From: Cohnella lupini
GTDB taxonomy: Bacteria; Bacillota; Bacilli; Paenibacillales; Paenibacillaceae
Direction of reading: 5' to 3'
Length of the DNA stretch: 64,000 bases
Assembly (NCBI RefSeq): GCF_003386205.1
Contig: NZ_QRDY01000022.1
Location: 1 to 64,000 of the forward strand
The position numbers and the translations under genes were made by a program. Of this stretch, positions 17,555 to 27,179 are shown in pieces. The notes beneath the pieces were generated by a model. It did no database searches, was not told where the DNA came from, and saw only the letters and a list, made by a program, of their open reading frames with translations. Numbering within the stretch: position 1 is the first letter of the stretch; each line of letters starts with the position of its first letter.

Positions 17555-18271
17555 CTAAGCTTTAATAAATTTGTAGCCGACGCCCCAAACGGTTTTGATA
17601 AATTGCGGTTCCTTAGGATTTTTCTCCAACTTGCGACGCAGATTCGTCACGTGAACGTCAATCGCGCGGTCATTGATGAACGAGTCGATCCCGCGAACGG
17701 CGTTAATCAATTCCTCTCGGCTGAACACGCGATTAGGATATTGATAGAATAGCTTCATAATCTCGTATTCAGAGAAGGTCGTTTCGATATGCTCGCCGTC
17801 GAGAACGATCGTCCTGCGTTCGAGATCCAATGATAAGCCTTGCTGTTGCAGAACTCCGACGGTTTGCGATTCCACGGACTGAATAGCAAGAGGTTTCGTG
17901 ATCGCCGGATTCGACATACGCCGTAACACGGCGTCCATCCGAACCTTCAGCTCTTGCATGCTGAACGGTTTAACAAGGAAATCGTCAGCGCCGGAACTTA
18001 TCGCTTGTATACGGACCGTGACGGAAGGTTTCATGGAGATGACTATGATCGGAATCGCTGTTAATTGTCGGAAATCCGAGCACAGCTCGATGCCGCTTGC
18101 GTCCGGTAACATCAAGTCAAGCAACAGGATGTCCGGATCGAAGGCCGATAAGGCAACCCTACCTTCGCGTGCGGATTCGACGCGCTGCACTTCGAAGTTT
18201 TCTTCGGACAAATAGAGGATGAGCATTTCTCCGATGATAGGATCATCTTCAATAACAAGTACTCTCGTCAA
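17555..18271 (-). CDS. OmpR/PhoB-family response regulator
   Basis: A receiver domain (about 1-120: VIEDDP, phospho-acceptor Asp in DILLLDLMLPD, KPF) is followed by a winged-helix DNA-binding domain (about 140-235; FSREELINAVRG, IDVHVTNLRRKLE, VWGVGYKF). An ATG at 18310 is in frame, but the family begins just before TRVLVIEDD, and the TTG at 18271 has AAAGGGTG at a fitting distance, so it is preferred. The gene follows the hybrid kinase by about 95 bases on the same strand and probably works with it. Confidence 0.88.
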   Translation of the reverse strand: MTRVLVIEDDPIIGEMLILYLSEENFEVQRVESAREGRVALSAFDPDILLLDLMLPDASGIELCSDFRQLTAIPIIVISMKPSVTVRIQAISSGADDFLVKPFSMQELKVRMDAVLRRMSNPAITKPLAIQSVESQTVGVLQQQGLSLDLERRTIVLDGEHIETTFSEYEIMKLFYQYPNRVFSREELINAVRGIDSFINDRAIDVHVTNLRRKLEKNPKEPQFIKTVWGVGYKFIKA

Positions 18272-18365
18272 TGACTTCACACCCTTTAAGAGTTTGTTAA
18301 GAATGCTCATACTTTTCTAACATTTACCTTTGTAAATCTATTATATAATGTCGAACGTTGTTCGT

Positions 18366-21300
18366 CTAACTCCTTTTTTGAAGAATGAGACTGGAGATCG
18401 TTCCCATTACGATCTGGATGGATTGGAAGAGATCCTGCTTAAGTATTTCCCAATCTCCTTCGTCCCGAAGCGCATTTTCCATAGCGGTCGCGGTCTCCTG
18501 AATGTTCGATGCCCCTAAGTGTCCCGCCGCTCCGCTCAAGGAATGAACCAACCGAATCGCATCTCGTTTATTTCCGCTCTTCAACAATTCCGCCAGCTTG
18601 TCCTCCGTGTCCGAATATTGCTTCATGAACTTATCCAGCAGCTGCAGGTAAAGCGCGCTTTTGCCGTCTAAGCGACGCAAAGCTTGTTTTATATGGAGAC
18701 CTGGCGTCTCCGGCCATGAATCCAGTTGTTCGGTTCTTAGAGGAGCGATAACGCTATCGGAAACGGGCAACCATCTTCTCAAGACGGCGAATAAGTGATC
18801 CGGTTCGATTGGCTTGGTCATGATGTCGTTCATTCCGGCCGCATAGCATCGGGCATGCTGTTCTTTCGTAACGTCTGCCGTTAATGCGACGATAGGCAGA
18901 CGTTCCGCATCGTAAAACTTGCGAATATGTTTCGTAGCTTCGATGCCGTCCATTTCCGGCATGTGCAAATCCATGAGAATCAGATCCGTTCTTAACAGCT
19001 CCAAAGCGGTTACGGCGTTAAGTCCGCTCTCCATTTGATCGACTTCGAATCCTTGCTGCTCCAATAGTTGCTTCACGACTAAGCGATTAATGATCTGATC
19101 GTCGACGACCATGATTCGCAATGGCTCCTGACCCGTAGAGTCGGATCGACTGCGTATCGGAGCTGGAGGCGTCACGATTACCTCATCCCGTAACTTGGCT
19201 TCCTCATAAGAACTCACTACCGCTTGCAGCGCTTGTTGAACATGCAAGGAGGAGAATGGCTTAACCATAACCACGGCTGGCTTGAACTCGTCGGGTAACT
19301 GCTGTAGGGCATCCCTGCCAAGCAAAGTCGTGTGGGAAATGACCTTCAATCCGTGAGCGTTTAATTGGGTTTTCCAATCCATCCAAGTTTCTTCGCCGTG
19401 CATGTCTCCCGCTTCCATATCCACGATCATGAGATCCCACTTGCTTTCGTGAATCAGCGAGGAGGCTTGAGTCCATGTGGATAGCGTAATGACATCGCAA
19501 CCGAGAGAATAGAGCAGATCGCGCCAATGTTCGGCTACTTGGACCTGATCTTCCAGTACGATGACATTCAAGCCGGCGAATTGCGGTTTATAGGAAGCCG
19601 CATGTTTGTTATCGACCTCAAACGAGAGATCGAATTGAAACTTGCTTCCGACCTGATACTTGCTATCCGCCGTTATTTGGCCACCCATACGCTCGATAAG
19701 GGTATGGGAAATAACTAGACCCAGTCCGGTTCCGCCGTATTTGCGGCTTGTTTTCTCGTCAGCCTGAACGAACGGCAGGAACAATTGCTTCCGTTGCTGC
19801 TCGGTCATGCCGATGCCCGTATCCTTCACGACAAAGCGGATACGGGCATATCCGTCTCTTACCTGAATCAGATCGATCGAGAGCTGTATTAAGCCCCTAT
19901 TCGTGAATTTTATCGCATTGCTTCCCAGATTCAACAAAACTTGCTCCAATCGGGTCGGATCCCCGATGATCCAATCGGGCAATTCCCGATCAACGCTTAT
20001 GATGAAGTCGACGGGTTTAGGACCCAGAAGAACGGAGAATATGCCGCTTAGCCTTTGAACGGAATCCTCGATACGAAACGGAACGCGTTCCAGCGAGAGT
20101 TTATCGGCTTCTAGCTTGGAAAAATCCAGAATGTCGTTCAAGATTCTGAGCAAATTCTGCGAGGAGTCCGACACCTGGCGTAGATAATCGGCTTGAATCT
20201 CGGTTAATTCCGAACGTTGAAGCAGGTAGGTTAATCCGATAATGCCGTTCAACGGAGTTCGTATCTCGTGACTCATCCGCGCGAGGAACGAGCTTTTGGC
20301 TTCATTGGCATCGTCGGCTTCGTCTTTGGCCTTGACAAGCTGACGCTGAGTTTCTTTCAAATCCGAAATATCCCTTACGATTGTAGAGAAATAAGTGCTC
20401 CGGTCATCGTCGGTCAGGTGGGCGACTACGGTAATCGATGCCGTCTGCATTCGTCCCGCGGCACCCATGATCTCGATCTCGCTTTGCCAATAACCTTTCT
20501 TCTGGGCTTCCGTTAACCCATCGGCGAACCTGACGGTTGTGGGAATCGGCATATATTGACTGAGAAGGTTGTTTTGTTCGGTCAGGGAGTCTATTCCAAG
20601 GAAGGCATGTCCCGCTTGATTGAGATAGAAAATATGTCCCCGCATATCGAAGGAAGCAATCGTATCGTGCGCGCTTTCTATAATTTCGAGAAGCCTCGTA
20701 TTCGTCGCGACGGCTTGCTTGATCTCGCTGATGTCCCTAGCGATAAGGACATATCCTTTCGTCGTGCCGTCCGGATGCCGCATGACGCTTGGATTTAAGG
20801 TAACGAGCATGCGCGTACCCTTACGATCGATCCAAATCCATTCCCAATCGGGTAAGAATCCCTTGTGGGAGAGAACGAACAACGCGGATTCATCCGGTGG
20901 GACGTGGCGTTTCAGCTTTTCCGAATAATAGTTGGATCTCTCGACGATTTGATCGTGATCATGCCAGAGCAGCAACGATTTTCTGCCCATGACCTCGCGC
21001 TCGGTATAGCCTAACATCTCTTCCGCGCGCTTATTATAGGAAGTAATCACGAATTGGGAATCCGTAACGATCATAGCGTATTGATTGTGACGGATAAAGG
21101 CCTGAAAAGGCTCGAACAAATCCTGCAAATTGTCGATCATTCCGTTTACCGAGCTTGCAAGGATGCCTATCTCGTCCCGGCTTTGTATGCGCAACGGCGG
21201 CGGGTAGAAATTACCGGCGGCCACGTACTTAGTCACCTCGACGACTTGCTTAAGCCGGTTAAGAACGGAGCGTTGCATGATGAAATACAGAAAGGCTCCT

Positions 21301-22178
21301 AATACGATCTCCGTCAAAGCGATCAATCCCATATTCATCCACATCGAATGACGAAGAGGGGCGACGAATTCCGATTTCGAGACGACGAATACGGCAAACC
21401 AGTCCGTACCAGGTACTCTCACGTAAAATGTTTTCAGAACGCGGCCGAATATTTCCTCTTCGCGATATCCTTCAAGCCTAGTCTTCAGTCTCTCGCCCAT
21501 ATCGCTTAAATTCGGTTCGTCTCTCATGTAGTTTCGTTTTAAGATCAATGAAGCATCCGGATGATACAACAGGTTAGCTTCCGCGTCGATCAGAATAATG
21601 GAGCTTTCCTTATAATCCGACATATTCGACTTTAACTGTAATTGTTCGCTCAGCAGCTTAGTAGAATCGAACGCCAGCCCGACCACTCCTGAAATATCGT
21701 TCGTAGCATCGTACAACGGAATCATGAGCCATATTACGGGGAATCCGTTCTGATCCAGTTGGATATCCGTGTAAGAAGTGTTTCCTTTCATCGCGCGTTC
21801 AAAAGCGGGATTCCCATCGAACGGAAGGAGGGTCCCGTTCAGCAGTCTCATGTCGGAACCTTTCTCGGCGATCCCGATATGTTTCGTTGGCAAATTGGCT
21901 AGGGGAACTTCCTCCCTCAGGAAGGCCAGTCGTTGATCCGTCGATTGCAAACGATCGGGAATAGAATGAATAATTAATTCGGATTCTTTCATTCGCAACT
22001 CGAGCATCGTATTGAGATTAGAGACTGTGCTTTTCAGATTGGTAATGCTCTGACTGATTAACTGTTTGTTCATTTGTTTGTTCAAGGTTTCGTAATTGAT
22101 CAAGTTCATGGCTATAAACGACGTAATATTAATGAAGACGAGCGCGGCGACGATCTTGAAGCGAAGGGACTTGAACAT
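18366..22178 (-). CDS. Hybrid sensor histidine kinase with two receivers and HPt
   Basis: About 1270 residues in this order: membrane segment (10-27), large extracytoplasmic Cache-like sensor (about 35-280), second membrane segment (about 283-303), HAMP (to about 352), two PAS domains (about 360-485 and 495-610), HisKA (FLARMSHEIRTPLNG, His near 639), HATPase (NAIKF, DTGIGM, GGTGLGL), a divergent receiver (about 872-985), a canonical receiver (about 1023-1135, LILMDLHMPEMDG) and an HPt domain (VHSLSGAAGHLG, His near 1214). It can thus run a full phosphorelay itself and pass phosphate on, probably to the regulator encoded downstream. GGAGG upstream fits either ATG at 22178 or TTG at 22184. The ligand is unknown. 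Confidence 0.9.
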   Translation of the reverse strand: MFKSLRFKIVAALVFINITSFIAMNLINYETLNKQMNKQLISQSITNLKSTVSNLNTMLELRMKESELIIHSIPDRLQSTDQRLAFLREEVPLANLPTKHIGIAEKGSDMRLLNGTLLPFDGNPAFERAMKGNTSYTDIQLDQNGFPVIWLMIPLYDATNDISGVVGLAFDSTKLLSEQLQLKSNMSDYKESSIILIDAEANLLYHPDASLILKRNYMRDEPNLSDMGERLKTRLEGYREEEIFGRVLKTFYVRVPGTDWFAVFVVSKSEFVAPLRHSMWMNMGLIALTEIVLGAFLYFIMQRSVLNRLKQVVEVTKYVAAGNFYPPPLRIQSRDEIGILASSVNGMIDNLQDLFEPFQAFIRHNQYAMIVTDSQFVITSYNKRAEEMLGYTEREVMGRKSLLLWHDHDQIVERSNYYSEKLKRHVPPDESALFVLSHKGFLPDWEWIWIDRKGTRMLVTLNPSVMRHPDGTTKGYVLIARDISEIKQAVATNTRLLEIIESAHDTIASFDMRGHIFYLNQAGHAFLGIDSLTEQNNLLSQYMPIPTTVRFADGLTEAQKKGYWQSEIEIMGAAGRMQTASITVVAHLTDDDRSTYFSTIVRDISDLKETQRQLVKAKDEADDANEAKSSFLARMSHEIRTPLNGIIGLTYLLQRSELTEIQADYLRQVSDSSQNLLRILNDILDFSKLEADKLSLERVPFRIEDSVQRLSGIFSVLLGPKPVDFIISVDRELPDWIIGDPTRLEQVLLNLGSNAIKFTNRGLIQLSIDLIQVRDGYARIRFVVKDTGIGMTEQQRKQLFLPFVQADEKTSRKYGGTGLGLVISHTLIERMGGQITADSKYQVGSKFQFDLSFEVDNKHAASYKPQFAGLNVIVLEDQVQVAEHWRDLLYSLGCDVITLSTWTQASSLIHESKWDLMIVDMEAGDMHGEETWMDWKTQLNAHGLKVISHTTLLGRDALQQLPDEFKPAVVMVKPFSSLHVQQALQAVVSSYEEAKLRDEVIVTPPAPIRSRSDSTGQEPLRIMVVDDQIINRLVVKQLLEQQGFEVDQMESGLNAVTALELLRTDLILMDLHMPEMDGIEATKHIRKFYDAERLPIVALTADVTKEQHARCYAAGMNDIMTKPIEPDHLFAVLRRWLPVSDSVIAPLRTEQLDSWPETPGLHIKQALRRLDGKSALYLQLLDKFMKQYSDTEDKLAELLKSGNKRDAIRLVHSLSGAAGHLGASNIQETATAMENALRDEGDWEILKQDLFQSIQIVMGTISSLILQKRS

Positions 22179-22346
22179 ATTCAAACGTACCTCCGAGCTA
22201 GATTGGAATGGTATCTATTAGCAAAATTCATAGAAAACAAATAAAAATAGGTTAAATCTACTAATACTTTGTCTCTATCATAACGAATGAAGAGATTTAT
22301 CGACAGACCTAACTTCAAAACGGTTCGGAAAGGAAAAACGTGTCGA

Positions 22347-22637
22347 ATGTTAACGAATACGTTGGATTGGCAAGTGATGGACAATAAGGATTCCGCGACA
22401 GCGCGTTTACAGGAAATATTCGGCGAGCGATACGGGTTTACCTTGAAGGAGAGGGAAGTTTTCCGTCTAATGATGTTATTCGGGTTGGGCGATGAAGATA
22501 TCCGGGGAATCATGCAGATTTCGTATGAAGAGTTGGACAATTTATTCGCGTGCATGACAGGAAAGACGAGAACGAATTCGGGCCGGGAGCTGCAGGCGTT
22601 ATTTTTACGCTATATCCTGCAGAAGCTTCCGGCGTAA
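22347..22637 (+). CDS. Small LuxR/GerE-type helix-turn-helix protein
   Basis: About 96 residues from the ATG at 22347, which has AAAGGA upstream; an ATG at 22287 is also in frame but lacks a ribosome binding site. The C-terminal two thirds follow the LuxR/GerE pattern: GFTLKEREVFRLMMLFGLGDEDIRGIM, then ISYEELDNLF, then the T-N-S-G-R-E-L-Q-A-L ending. Typical acidic and hydrophobic positions match, although the helix that reads DNA is divergent. It is transcribed away from the hybrid kinase gene and may be a stand-alone regulator related to it. Confidence 0.6.
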   Translation: MLTNTLDWQVMDNKDSATARLQEIFGERYGFTLKEREVFRLMMLFGLGDEDIRGIMQISYEELDNLFACMTGKTRTNSGRELQALFLRYILQKLPA

Positions 22638-22655
22638 TACGCTCGGAAGCTTCTG
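22620..22655. terminator. Strong hairpin between convergent genes
   Basis: CAGAAGCTTCCG pairs perfectly with CGGAAGCTTCTG and an inner GCGT/ACGC stem extends it. It overlaps the stop codon of the 22347 gene and lies 23 bases from the end of the convergent kinase gene. Neither strand shows a real T tract, so termination efficiency is uncertain. Confidence 0.4.
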
Positions 22656-22678
22656 AACTTTCTATACGATTAATCACA

Positions 22679-23860
22679 TTAATGAGCAGGCATGCTAGGT
22701 AAAATAACCGTGAAAACGGCGCCGAATTCCGGATCGTTGCCGGCGGACACTTCTCCTCCATGCATTTCGACGATTTTCTTGACGATCGATAATCCTAGCC
22801 CGCTTCCGGCTACGGTTCGATCCCGGGATTTATCTTCCTTGTAGAAGCGATCGAACAAATAAGGGAGAGCTTCCTCGGAAACGCCGTTCCCACTATCGAC
22901 GATATCGAAGCGAATTCGATTATTTTCCAACTGGACTAGTCGGATGCTGATCATGCCGCTCTCGGGCGTGAACTTAATCCCGTTGTGGAGCAGGTTAACC
23001 CATACTTGGCTTAACATATCCTCATCGGCGCAGATCGTAAGCTCCGGCAATTCAATTTCCATATCGATATTCTTCTCCCGCCAAAGGGGCTCGCAAGAGA
23101 GGACGATATGGCGAATTTGCCGGTCCAACCGGTACGTCTTCGGTTCGAACGGATGATGCTGGGACTCCAGGGAGGTTAGCTTCAGCAGGTTGTCGCTCAT
23201 TCTGGATAGCCGCTTGCTTTCCGTTTCGATGATGTCCAGGTAATGCCTGCGCGTCTCGGGCGATAGCTCTTCGTTGCGCAAAGCTCTTGCGAACCCGGCT
23301 ATGGAAGTAAGCGGCGACTGGATCTCGTGCGAGACGTTGGAGATGAATTCCTGACGCATTTGCTCCATTTGCCCGAGTTCGGACGCCATTTCGTTGAAGC
23401 CCGCAACTAGCGGACCGAATTGACCCATGAATCTGGGATTCACTTCGAGGTTTACGTTGAAATCCCCCTTGGCCAAACGCTTCATCGCATCGATGAAATG
23501 GAAGAACCAATCCATCTGGCGTCTAAGGGGCGCGAAGAACAGACGAATGAGGTTCATGAGTACAAAGATGATCGTAAAAGCCATGACGACGGTTAAGTAT
23601 TGCCGCAGCAAGCCATCTCCGTATTCCGGAAACCAATTTCGGTAAATGACACCCATGAGCAGATAAGAAAGTATCCAACTGACGGCGATTCCGATATGGA
23701 CGAATGCAATGCCGAAGAAGATCCATTTCTTCGGTGGGCGCATTCGTTTGCTCAGTTCTCTTCTATTATGCCGTTCTTCTTCGCTGGCACGGTAGATACC
23801 GAATTTTAGACCTCGTTTTCCGCGTTTGCGCGGATCTCCCGCGATTCCTTCTTCCCGCAT
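22679..23860 (-). CDS. Sensor histidine kinase (HAMP-HisKA-HATPase)
   Basis: A kinase of about 393 residues. After a basic cytosolic N-terminus there are two membrane segments (about 46-68 and 88-108) with only a short external loop, then HAMP (about 110-165), HisKA (FISNVSHEIQSPLTS) and HATPase (N box NLLHNGIKFTP, DSGNGVSEE, GSGLGLSIVKK). The ATG at 23860 shares its A with the stop codon of the preceding regulator (TAATG) and has GGAGG 10 bases upstream, so it is preferred over the GTG at 23869. The short loop suggests sensing within or near the membrane. It is the last gene of the operon bmrA-regulator-kinase. Confidence 0.9.
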   Translation of the reverse strand: MREEGIAGDPRKRGKRGLKFGIYRASEEERHNRRELSKRMRPPKKWIFFGIAFVHIGIAVSWILSYLLMGVIYRNWFPEYGDGLLRQYLTVVMAFTIIFVLMNLIRLFFAPLRRQMDWFFHFIDAMKRLAKGDFNVNLEVNPRFMGQFGPLVAGFNEMASELGQMEQMRQEFISNVSHEIQSPLTSIAGFARALRNEELSPETRRHYLDIIETESKRLSRMSDNLLKLTSLESQHHPFEPKTYRLDRQIRHIVLSCEPLWREKNIDMEIELPELTICADEDMLSQVWVNLLHNGIKFTPESGMISIRLVQLENNRIRFDIVDSGNGVSEEALPYLFDRFYKEDKSRDRTVAGSGLGLSIVKKIVEMHGGEVSAGNDPEFGAVFTVILPSMPAH

Positions 23861-24534
23861 TATCCGCACACCTCCAGCCGATACCCGAGACCGCGAATCG
23901 TCGTAATGCGAAATCCGAACTGTCCATCGGGAAATCTCTCCCGAAGTCTCTTAATATGAACATCGACCGTCCGTTCGTCTCCTTCGTAATCATAGCCCCA
24001 GATTTGTTCGATCAACTGCTCTCGCGAGAACGTCTTGCCTGGATAACTGGCAAGCTTGAAGAGAAGCTCGAATTCCTTGAGGGGAAGAGTCAGCAATTGA
24101 TCATCGGCTTGCAAGGAATAGGTTTGCCGATTCAACTGGACGTTACCTACTGCTACGTTCTGCGATATCGAGATGCGATAGCGCTTAAGCAAAGCCTTCA
24201 CCCGGGCGACCAGCTCGACCGGCTCGAATGGCTTAACCATGTAATCGTCCGTGCCAAGCTGAAAGCCTTTCAGCTTCTGAGCCGTCTCGCCTTTGGCGGT
24301 AAGCATGAGTAGAGGCATTTCGTAATGCTCCCGCAGTTCCTGGCATAGTTCCCAACCGTCCATGTGCGGCATCATAATATCGAGTATGACCAAGTCCGCG
24401 GCGGTCGTCTCCAGCAGTCGAAGCGCATCGACTCCGTTGCTGGCTTCCAATACTTCGAAGCCCTCCTGAAGGAGGAACACTTTCACGAGCTCGCGAATGT
24501 GCGGATCGTCGTCTACGACAAGTATTTTGGTCAT
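23860..24534 (-). CDS. OmpR-family response regulator (HssR-like)
   Basis: A 224-residue regulator: receiver (VVDDDPHIREL, DLVILDIMMPHMDG, KPFEP) and winged helix (FSREQLIEQIWGYDYEGDERTVDVHIKRLRERF, IRGLGYRLE). The GTDDYMVKPFEPVEL stretch is like the heme regulator HssR, but the usual HssR target, the heme exporter HrtAB, is not next to it. Instead it lies 31 bases after the bmrA exporter gene and overlaps the kinase gene by one base. AGGAG is 9 bases before the ATG. Confidence 0.9.
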   Translation of the reverse strand: MTKILVVDDDPHIRELVKVFLLQEGFEVLEASNGVDALRLLETTAADLVILDIMMPHMDGWELCQELREHYEMPLLMLTAKGETAQKLKGFQLGTDDYMVKPFEPVELVARVKALLKRYRISISQNVAVGNVQLNRQTYSLQADDQLLTLPLKEFELLFKLASYPGKTFSREQLIEQIWGYDYEGDERTVDVHIKRLRERFPDGQFGFRITTIRGLGYRLEVCG

Positions 24535-24565
24535 TTGGGGTTTCTCCTTATCTTCGTACTAGGCT

Positions 24566-26344
24566 TTAGATAGAGTGCTCTTGGTAACGTAACTGCTGTT
24601 CGGCGAATTCCCTGTATAACTCGTGGCTTGCGACCAACTGGGCATGCGTACCGACTCCGGTAATGCTTCCTTTGTCGAGGAAAATGATCTGGTCGGCATC
24701 GACTACGGTAGAGAGACGGTGCGCGATAACGAGCGTCGTGCGTCCCTTCATCAGATTGTTTAATGCTTCTTGGACTACGCGTTCCGACGTGCTGTCGAGA
24801 GAGGAAGTCGCTTCGTCGAGCATGAGGATGCGCGGATTGCGAAGCAAAGCCCTGGCGATGGCGATCCGTTGTCGTTGCCCTCCCGAAAGCTTCATACCGC
24901 GTTCGCCTACTTCGGTGTCGTAACCGTCCGGAAGCTCTTCAATGAAGCCGTCCGCGTAAGCCATCTTCGCTACATTCCGCAATTGCTCGTTGTCGACCTC
25001 TCTGCTTAAGCCATAAGTGATATTCTCTCGAATCGTGCCCGACATCAACGGACTTTCCTGGGAGACGTAACCGATCTGGCTTCTCCATGACGTTAACGAA
25101 AACCGGCCGATCTCATGGTTGCCGTAGGAGATATTTCCGACTTGCGGCTCGTAATACCGTTCGATCAGGGAAAACAAAGTCGTCTTGCCGCTGCCGCTCG
25201 GTCCGACTAGCGCCGTAATTTTTCCCGCTGGCACGGTAAAGCTCACTTCCTTTAATATCGCATCGCCGTTGTCGTATTGAAAGGAAACGTCATTCAATAA
25301 CATATCGGAATCCGCAACCGGCACATCGGAGCCGATCGATTGATCCTCCTCCGGTTGACCTAGAATATCGATCATTCTTTCCGTCGCGCCGATCGCCTTC
25401 TGCAATTGCGTGAAGAAAGAGGTAATCTGGCCTAGCGGCATCACGATCTGGATCAAATACAAAATGAATGCAACCAATTCGCCGGCGGTTATAAAGCCGT
25501 TGGCAACCCGCAATCCGCCGTACCCTATGATTACGACCATCAGGGCCATGATCACGATGCCCATCAGCGGACCGATGAACGCTTGAATCTTGCCTTCGCG
25601 CACGCCAAGCTTGAATAGCTTGTCGATCCCGGACTTCCCGCGACCGTACTCGATCGGCTCGGCGTTAGACGATTTCACGAGACGTACTTCCGACAGCACT
25701 TGGGTGAGCAAGGATGTGAAGCTAGCCGTTTCGTTCTGCATGTTGCGCGAAATCTGGTGCATCTTCCTACCTAGGGGGACTAGAATAATTAAAGTCAAAG
25801 GAACGGCGATGAGCAGCATCAAGGTCATCTGCCAATCGAGCGTGAACAAGATGATAATCGAACCGACGATCGAGATGATGCCGGTCACGAAACCGGACAT
25901 ATGCTCGGAAACGACCTGCTTAACGACGTTCGTATCATTAGTAACCCTGCTGATCAGTCCGCCAGTCTCTTCTTTGTCGTAATGGGCGACGGGAAGGTAG
26001 AGCAGCTTCTTCCACAATATGTCCCGAAGCCCGGACAGAATTTGTTGGCCGAACTTGTTCAGCAAGTAAATCGATAAGCCCCCGGCGATGGTTTGAGCGA
26101 CGAACACGCAGACTAGCAGGATGATTTGATAAGAATCCAACGAATCCAGTGTAAAGCCGTCTACGAGGTTTTTCGTGAACAAGGGTACGAATAATCCTAC
26201 GACGGTAGACACTAAGCTGAACGATAGAGCGATTGCCAGCATCGTCTTGGAGGGCTTGGCTTTATTGATCAACGTGACGAACGATTTCCAATTATTCTTG
26301 GGCTGAGCGGTATTTTTTCCAGGTAAATCAGCGATTGAGCTCAT
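24566..26344 (-). CDS. bmrA: Multidrug ABC exporter, BmrA type
   Basis: A 592-residue half-transporter: six membrane helices (about 30-320) fused to an ATPase domain with Walker A (GPSGSGKTT), [19 protein letters not shown], and Walker B plus D loop ([13 protein letters not shown]). Its length, the NLVDGF and YGRGKSGI stretches and the [18 protein letters not shown] region closely follow B. subtilis BmrA (YvcC) as I remember it. It should form a homodimer and pump hydrophobic drugs outward. Here it heads an operon with a two-component system, which may sense the drugs or membrane stress and control expression. GAGGAT lies before the ATG. Confidence 0.9.
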   Translation of the reverse strand: MSSIADLPGKNTAQPKNNWKSFVTLINKAKPSKTMLAIALSFSLVSTVVGLFVPLFTKNLVDGFTLDSLDSYQIILLVCVFVAQTIAGGLSIYLLNKFGQQILSGLRDILWKKLLYLPVAHYDKEETGGLISRVTNDTNVVKQVVSEHMSGFVTGIISIVGSIIILFTLDWQMTLMLLIAVPLTLIILVPLGRKMHQISRNMQNETASFTSLLTQVLSEVRLVKSSNAEPIEYGRGKSGIDKLFKLGVREGKIQAFIGPLMGIVIMALMVVIIGYGGLRVANGFITAGELVAFILYLIQIVMPLGQITSFFTQLQKAIGATERMIDILGQPEEDQSIGSDVPVADSDMLLNDVSFQYDNGDAILKEVSFTVPAGKITALVGPSGSGKTTLFSLIERYYEPQVGNISYGNHEIGRFSLTSWRSQIGYVSQESPLMSGTIRENITYGLSREVDNEQLRNVAKMAYADGFIEELPDGYDTEVGERGMKLSGGQRQRIAIARALLRNPRILMLDEATSSLDSTSERVVQEALNNLMKGRTTLVIAHRLSTVVDADQIIFLDKGSITGVGTHAQLVASHELYREFAEQQLRYQEHSI

Positions 26345-26497
26345 TTCGAATCCTCGATTCTTCCGATAGGTTAGCGGGACTACAGGCTTATGTTTCCATT
26401 ATGACGTTACGTTTAAGCCGAATCCATGTTTTCATGAACATCATGCTACAGGATTATGAACTGAGTATGAACGCCGCATGCTCCGAGAACCCTTCCA

Positions 26498-26506
26498 TGG
26501 TACAAT
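26498..26506 (+). promoter_or_regulatory. Extended -10 promoter of the HD-GNAT-VanW operon
   Basis: TGGTACAAT at 26498-26506 is a good extended -10 element 41 bases before the HD gene. No clear -35 is needed for such promoters. Confidence 0.45.
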
Positions 26507-26547
26507 AAGCGGACAGAGAACCAGCATATAGACGGAGGGACACACGC

Positions 26548-27177
26548 ATGCAAGAATCTTGGATTCGTAATGAACGCCTTTCAAGTCAAGTCGCTTTTCT
26601 CGTCGAGATCGACAAGTTGAAGTCCGTGCTACGCAAAACTTTTATCATGGATCGCAGCCGTTTGGAGAATACCGCGGAGCATAGCTGGCACGTATCGTTA
26701 CTGGCCGTCGTTCTTCTGGAGCACGCTAACGATCCTTCGCTCGATTTGAACCGAGTCATCTGTATGTTGCTTCTGCACGATATTGTAGAGATAGACGCCG
26801 GAGATACGTTCGCTTACGACACCGAGGGCTATTTGGATAAAGAGGAGCGGGAGAACGCGGCCGCCAGAAGGCTATTCGGCATGCTGCCGGATGATCAACA
26901 AGGAGAATGGATGGAACTGTGGAGGGAGTTCGAGGACGGCGTAACCCATGAATCGAAATACGCCGCGGCGCTCGACCGTCTGCAGCCCGTCATCCACAAT
27001 TATTATACGGGCGGCGTAAGCTGGCGGAATAACGGGATCGTTCGTTCGCAGGTGCTGAAGAGGCTTGCTCCCGTGAAGGAAGTATCGGAAACGCTGTGGC
27101 AATTTACGAACGATATTTTGCAGAGGTCGATCGATCAAGGCATTCTGCTGGACGATCCCATAGCCAAGGAGGGATAA
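26548..27177 (+). CDS. HD domain-containing protein (YfbR/HDDC2-like nucleotidase)
   Basis: A 209-residue HD-domain phosphohydrolase. The metal ligands are visible: His45 in ENTAEHSWHVS, His77-Asp78 in LLLHDIVEIDAGD, and a later Asp in ALDRLQP. The order and spacing match the HDDC2/YfbR group, which removes 5'-phosphate from deoxynucleotides. It is the first gene of a three-gene unit; the GNAT gene begins two bases after its stop, and its AAGGAGGG overlaps the end of this gene. Confidence 0.87.
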   Translation: MQESWIRNERLSSQVAFLVEIDKLKSVLRKTFIMDRSRLENTAEHSWHVSLLAVVLLEHANDPSLDLNRVICMLLLHDIVEIDAGDTFAYDTEGYLDKEERENAAARRLFGMLPDDQQGEWMELWREFEDGVTHESKYAAALDRLQPVIHNYYTGGVSWRNNGIVRSQVLKRLAPVKEVSETLWQFTNDILQRSIDQGILLDDPIAKEG

Positions 27178-27179
27178 CC

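Noticed and set aside
22181-22555. 124-codon minus-strand frame upstream of the hybrid kinase
   Set aside because: Antisense to the GerE-like gene, which has the better protein pattern and start signal.
26428-26448. Palindromic CATGTTTTCATGAACAT-like sequence before the HD operon
   Set aside because: Arms are short and imperfect and no regulator gene lies next to it; not strong enough to call an operator.
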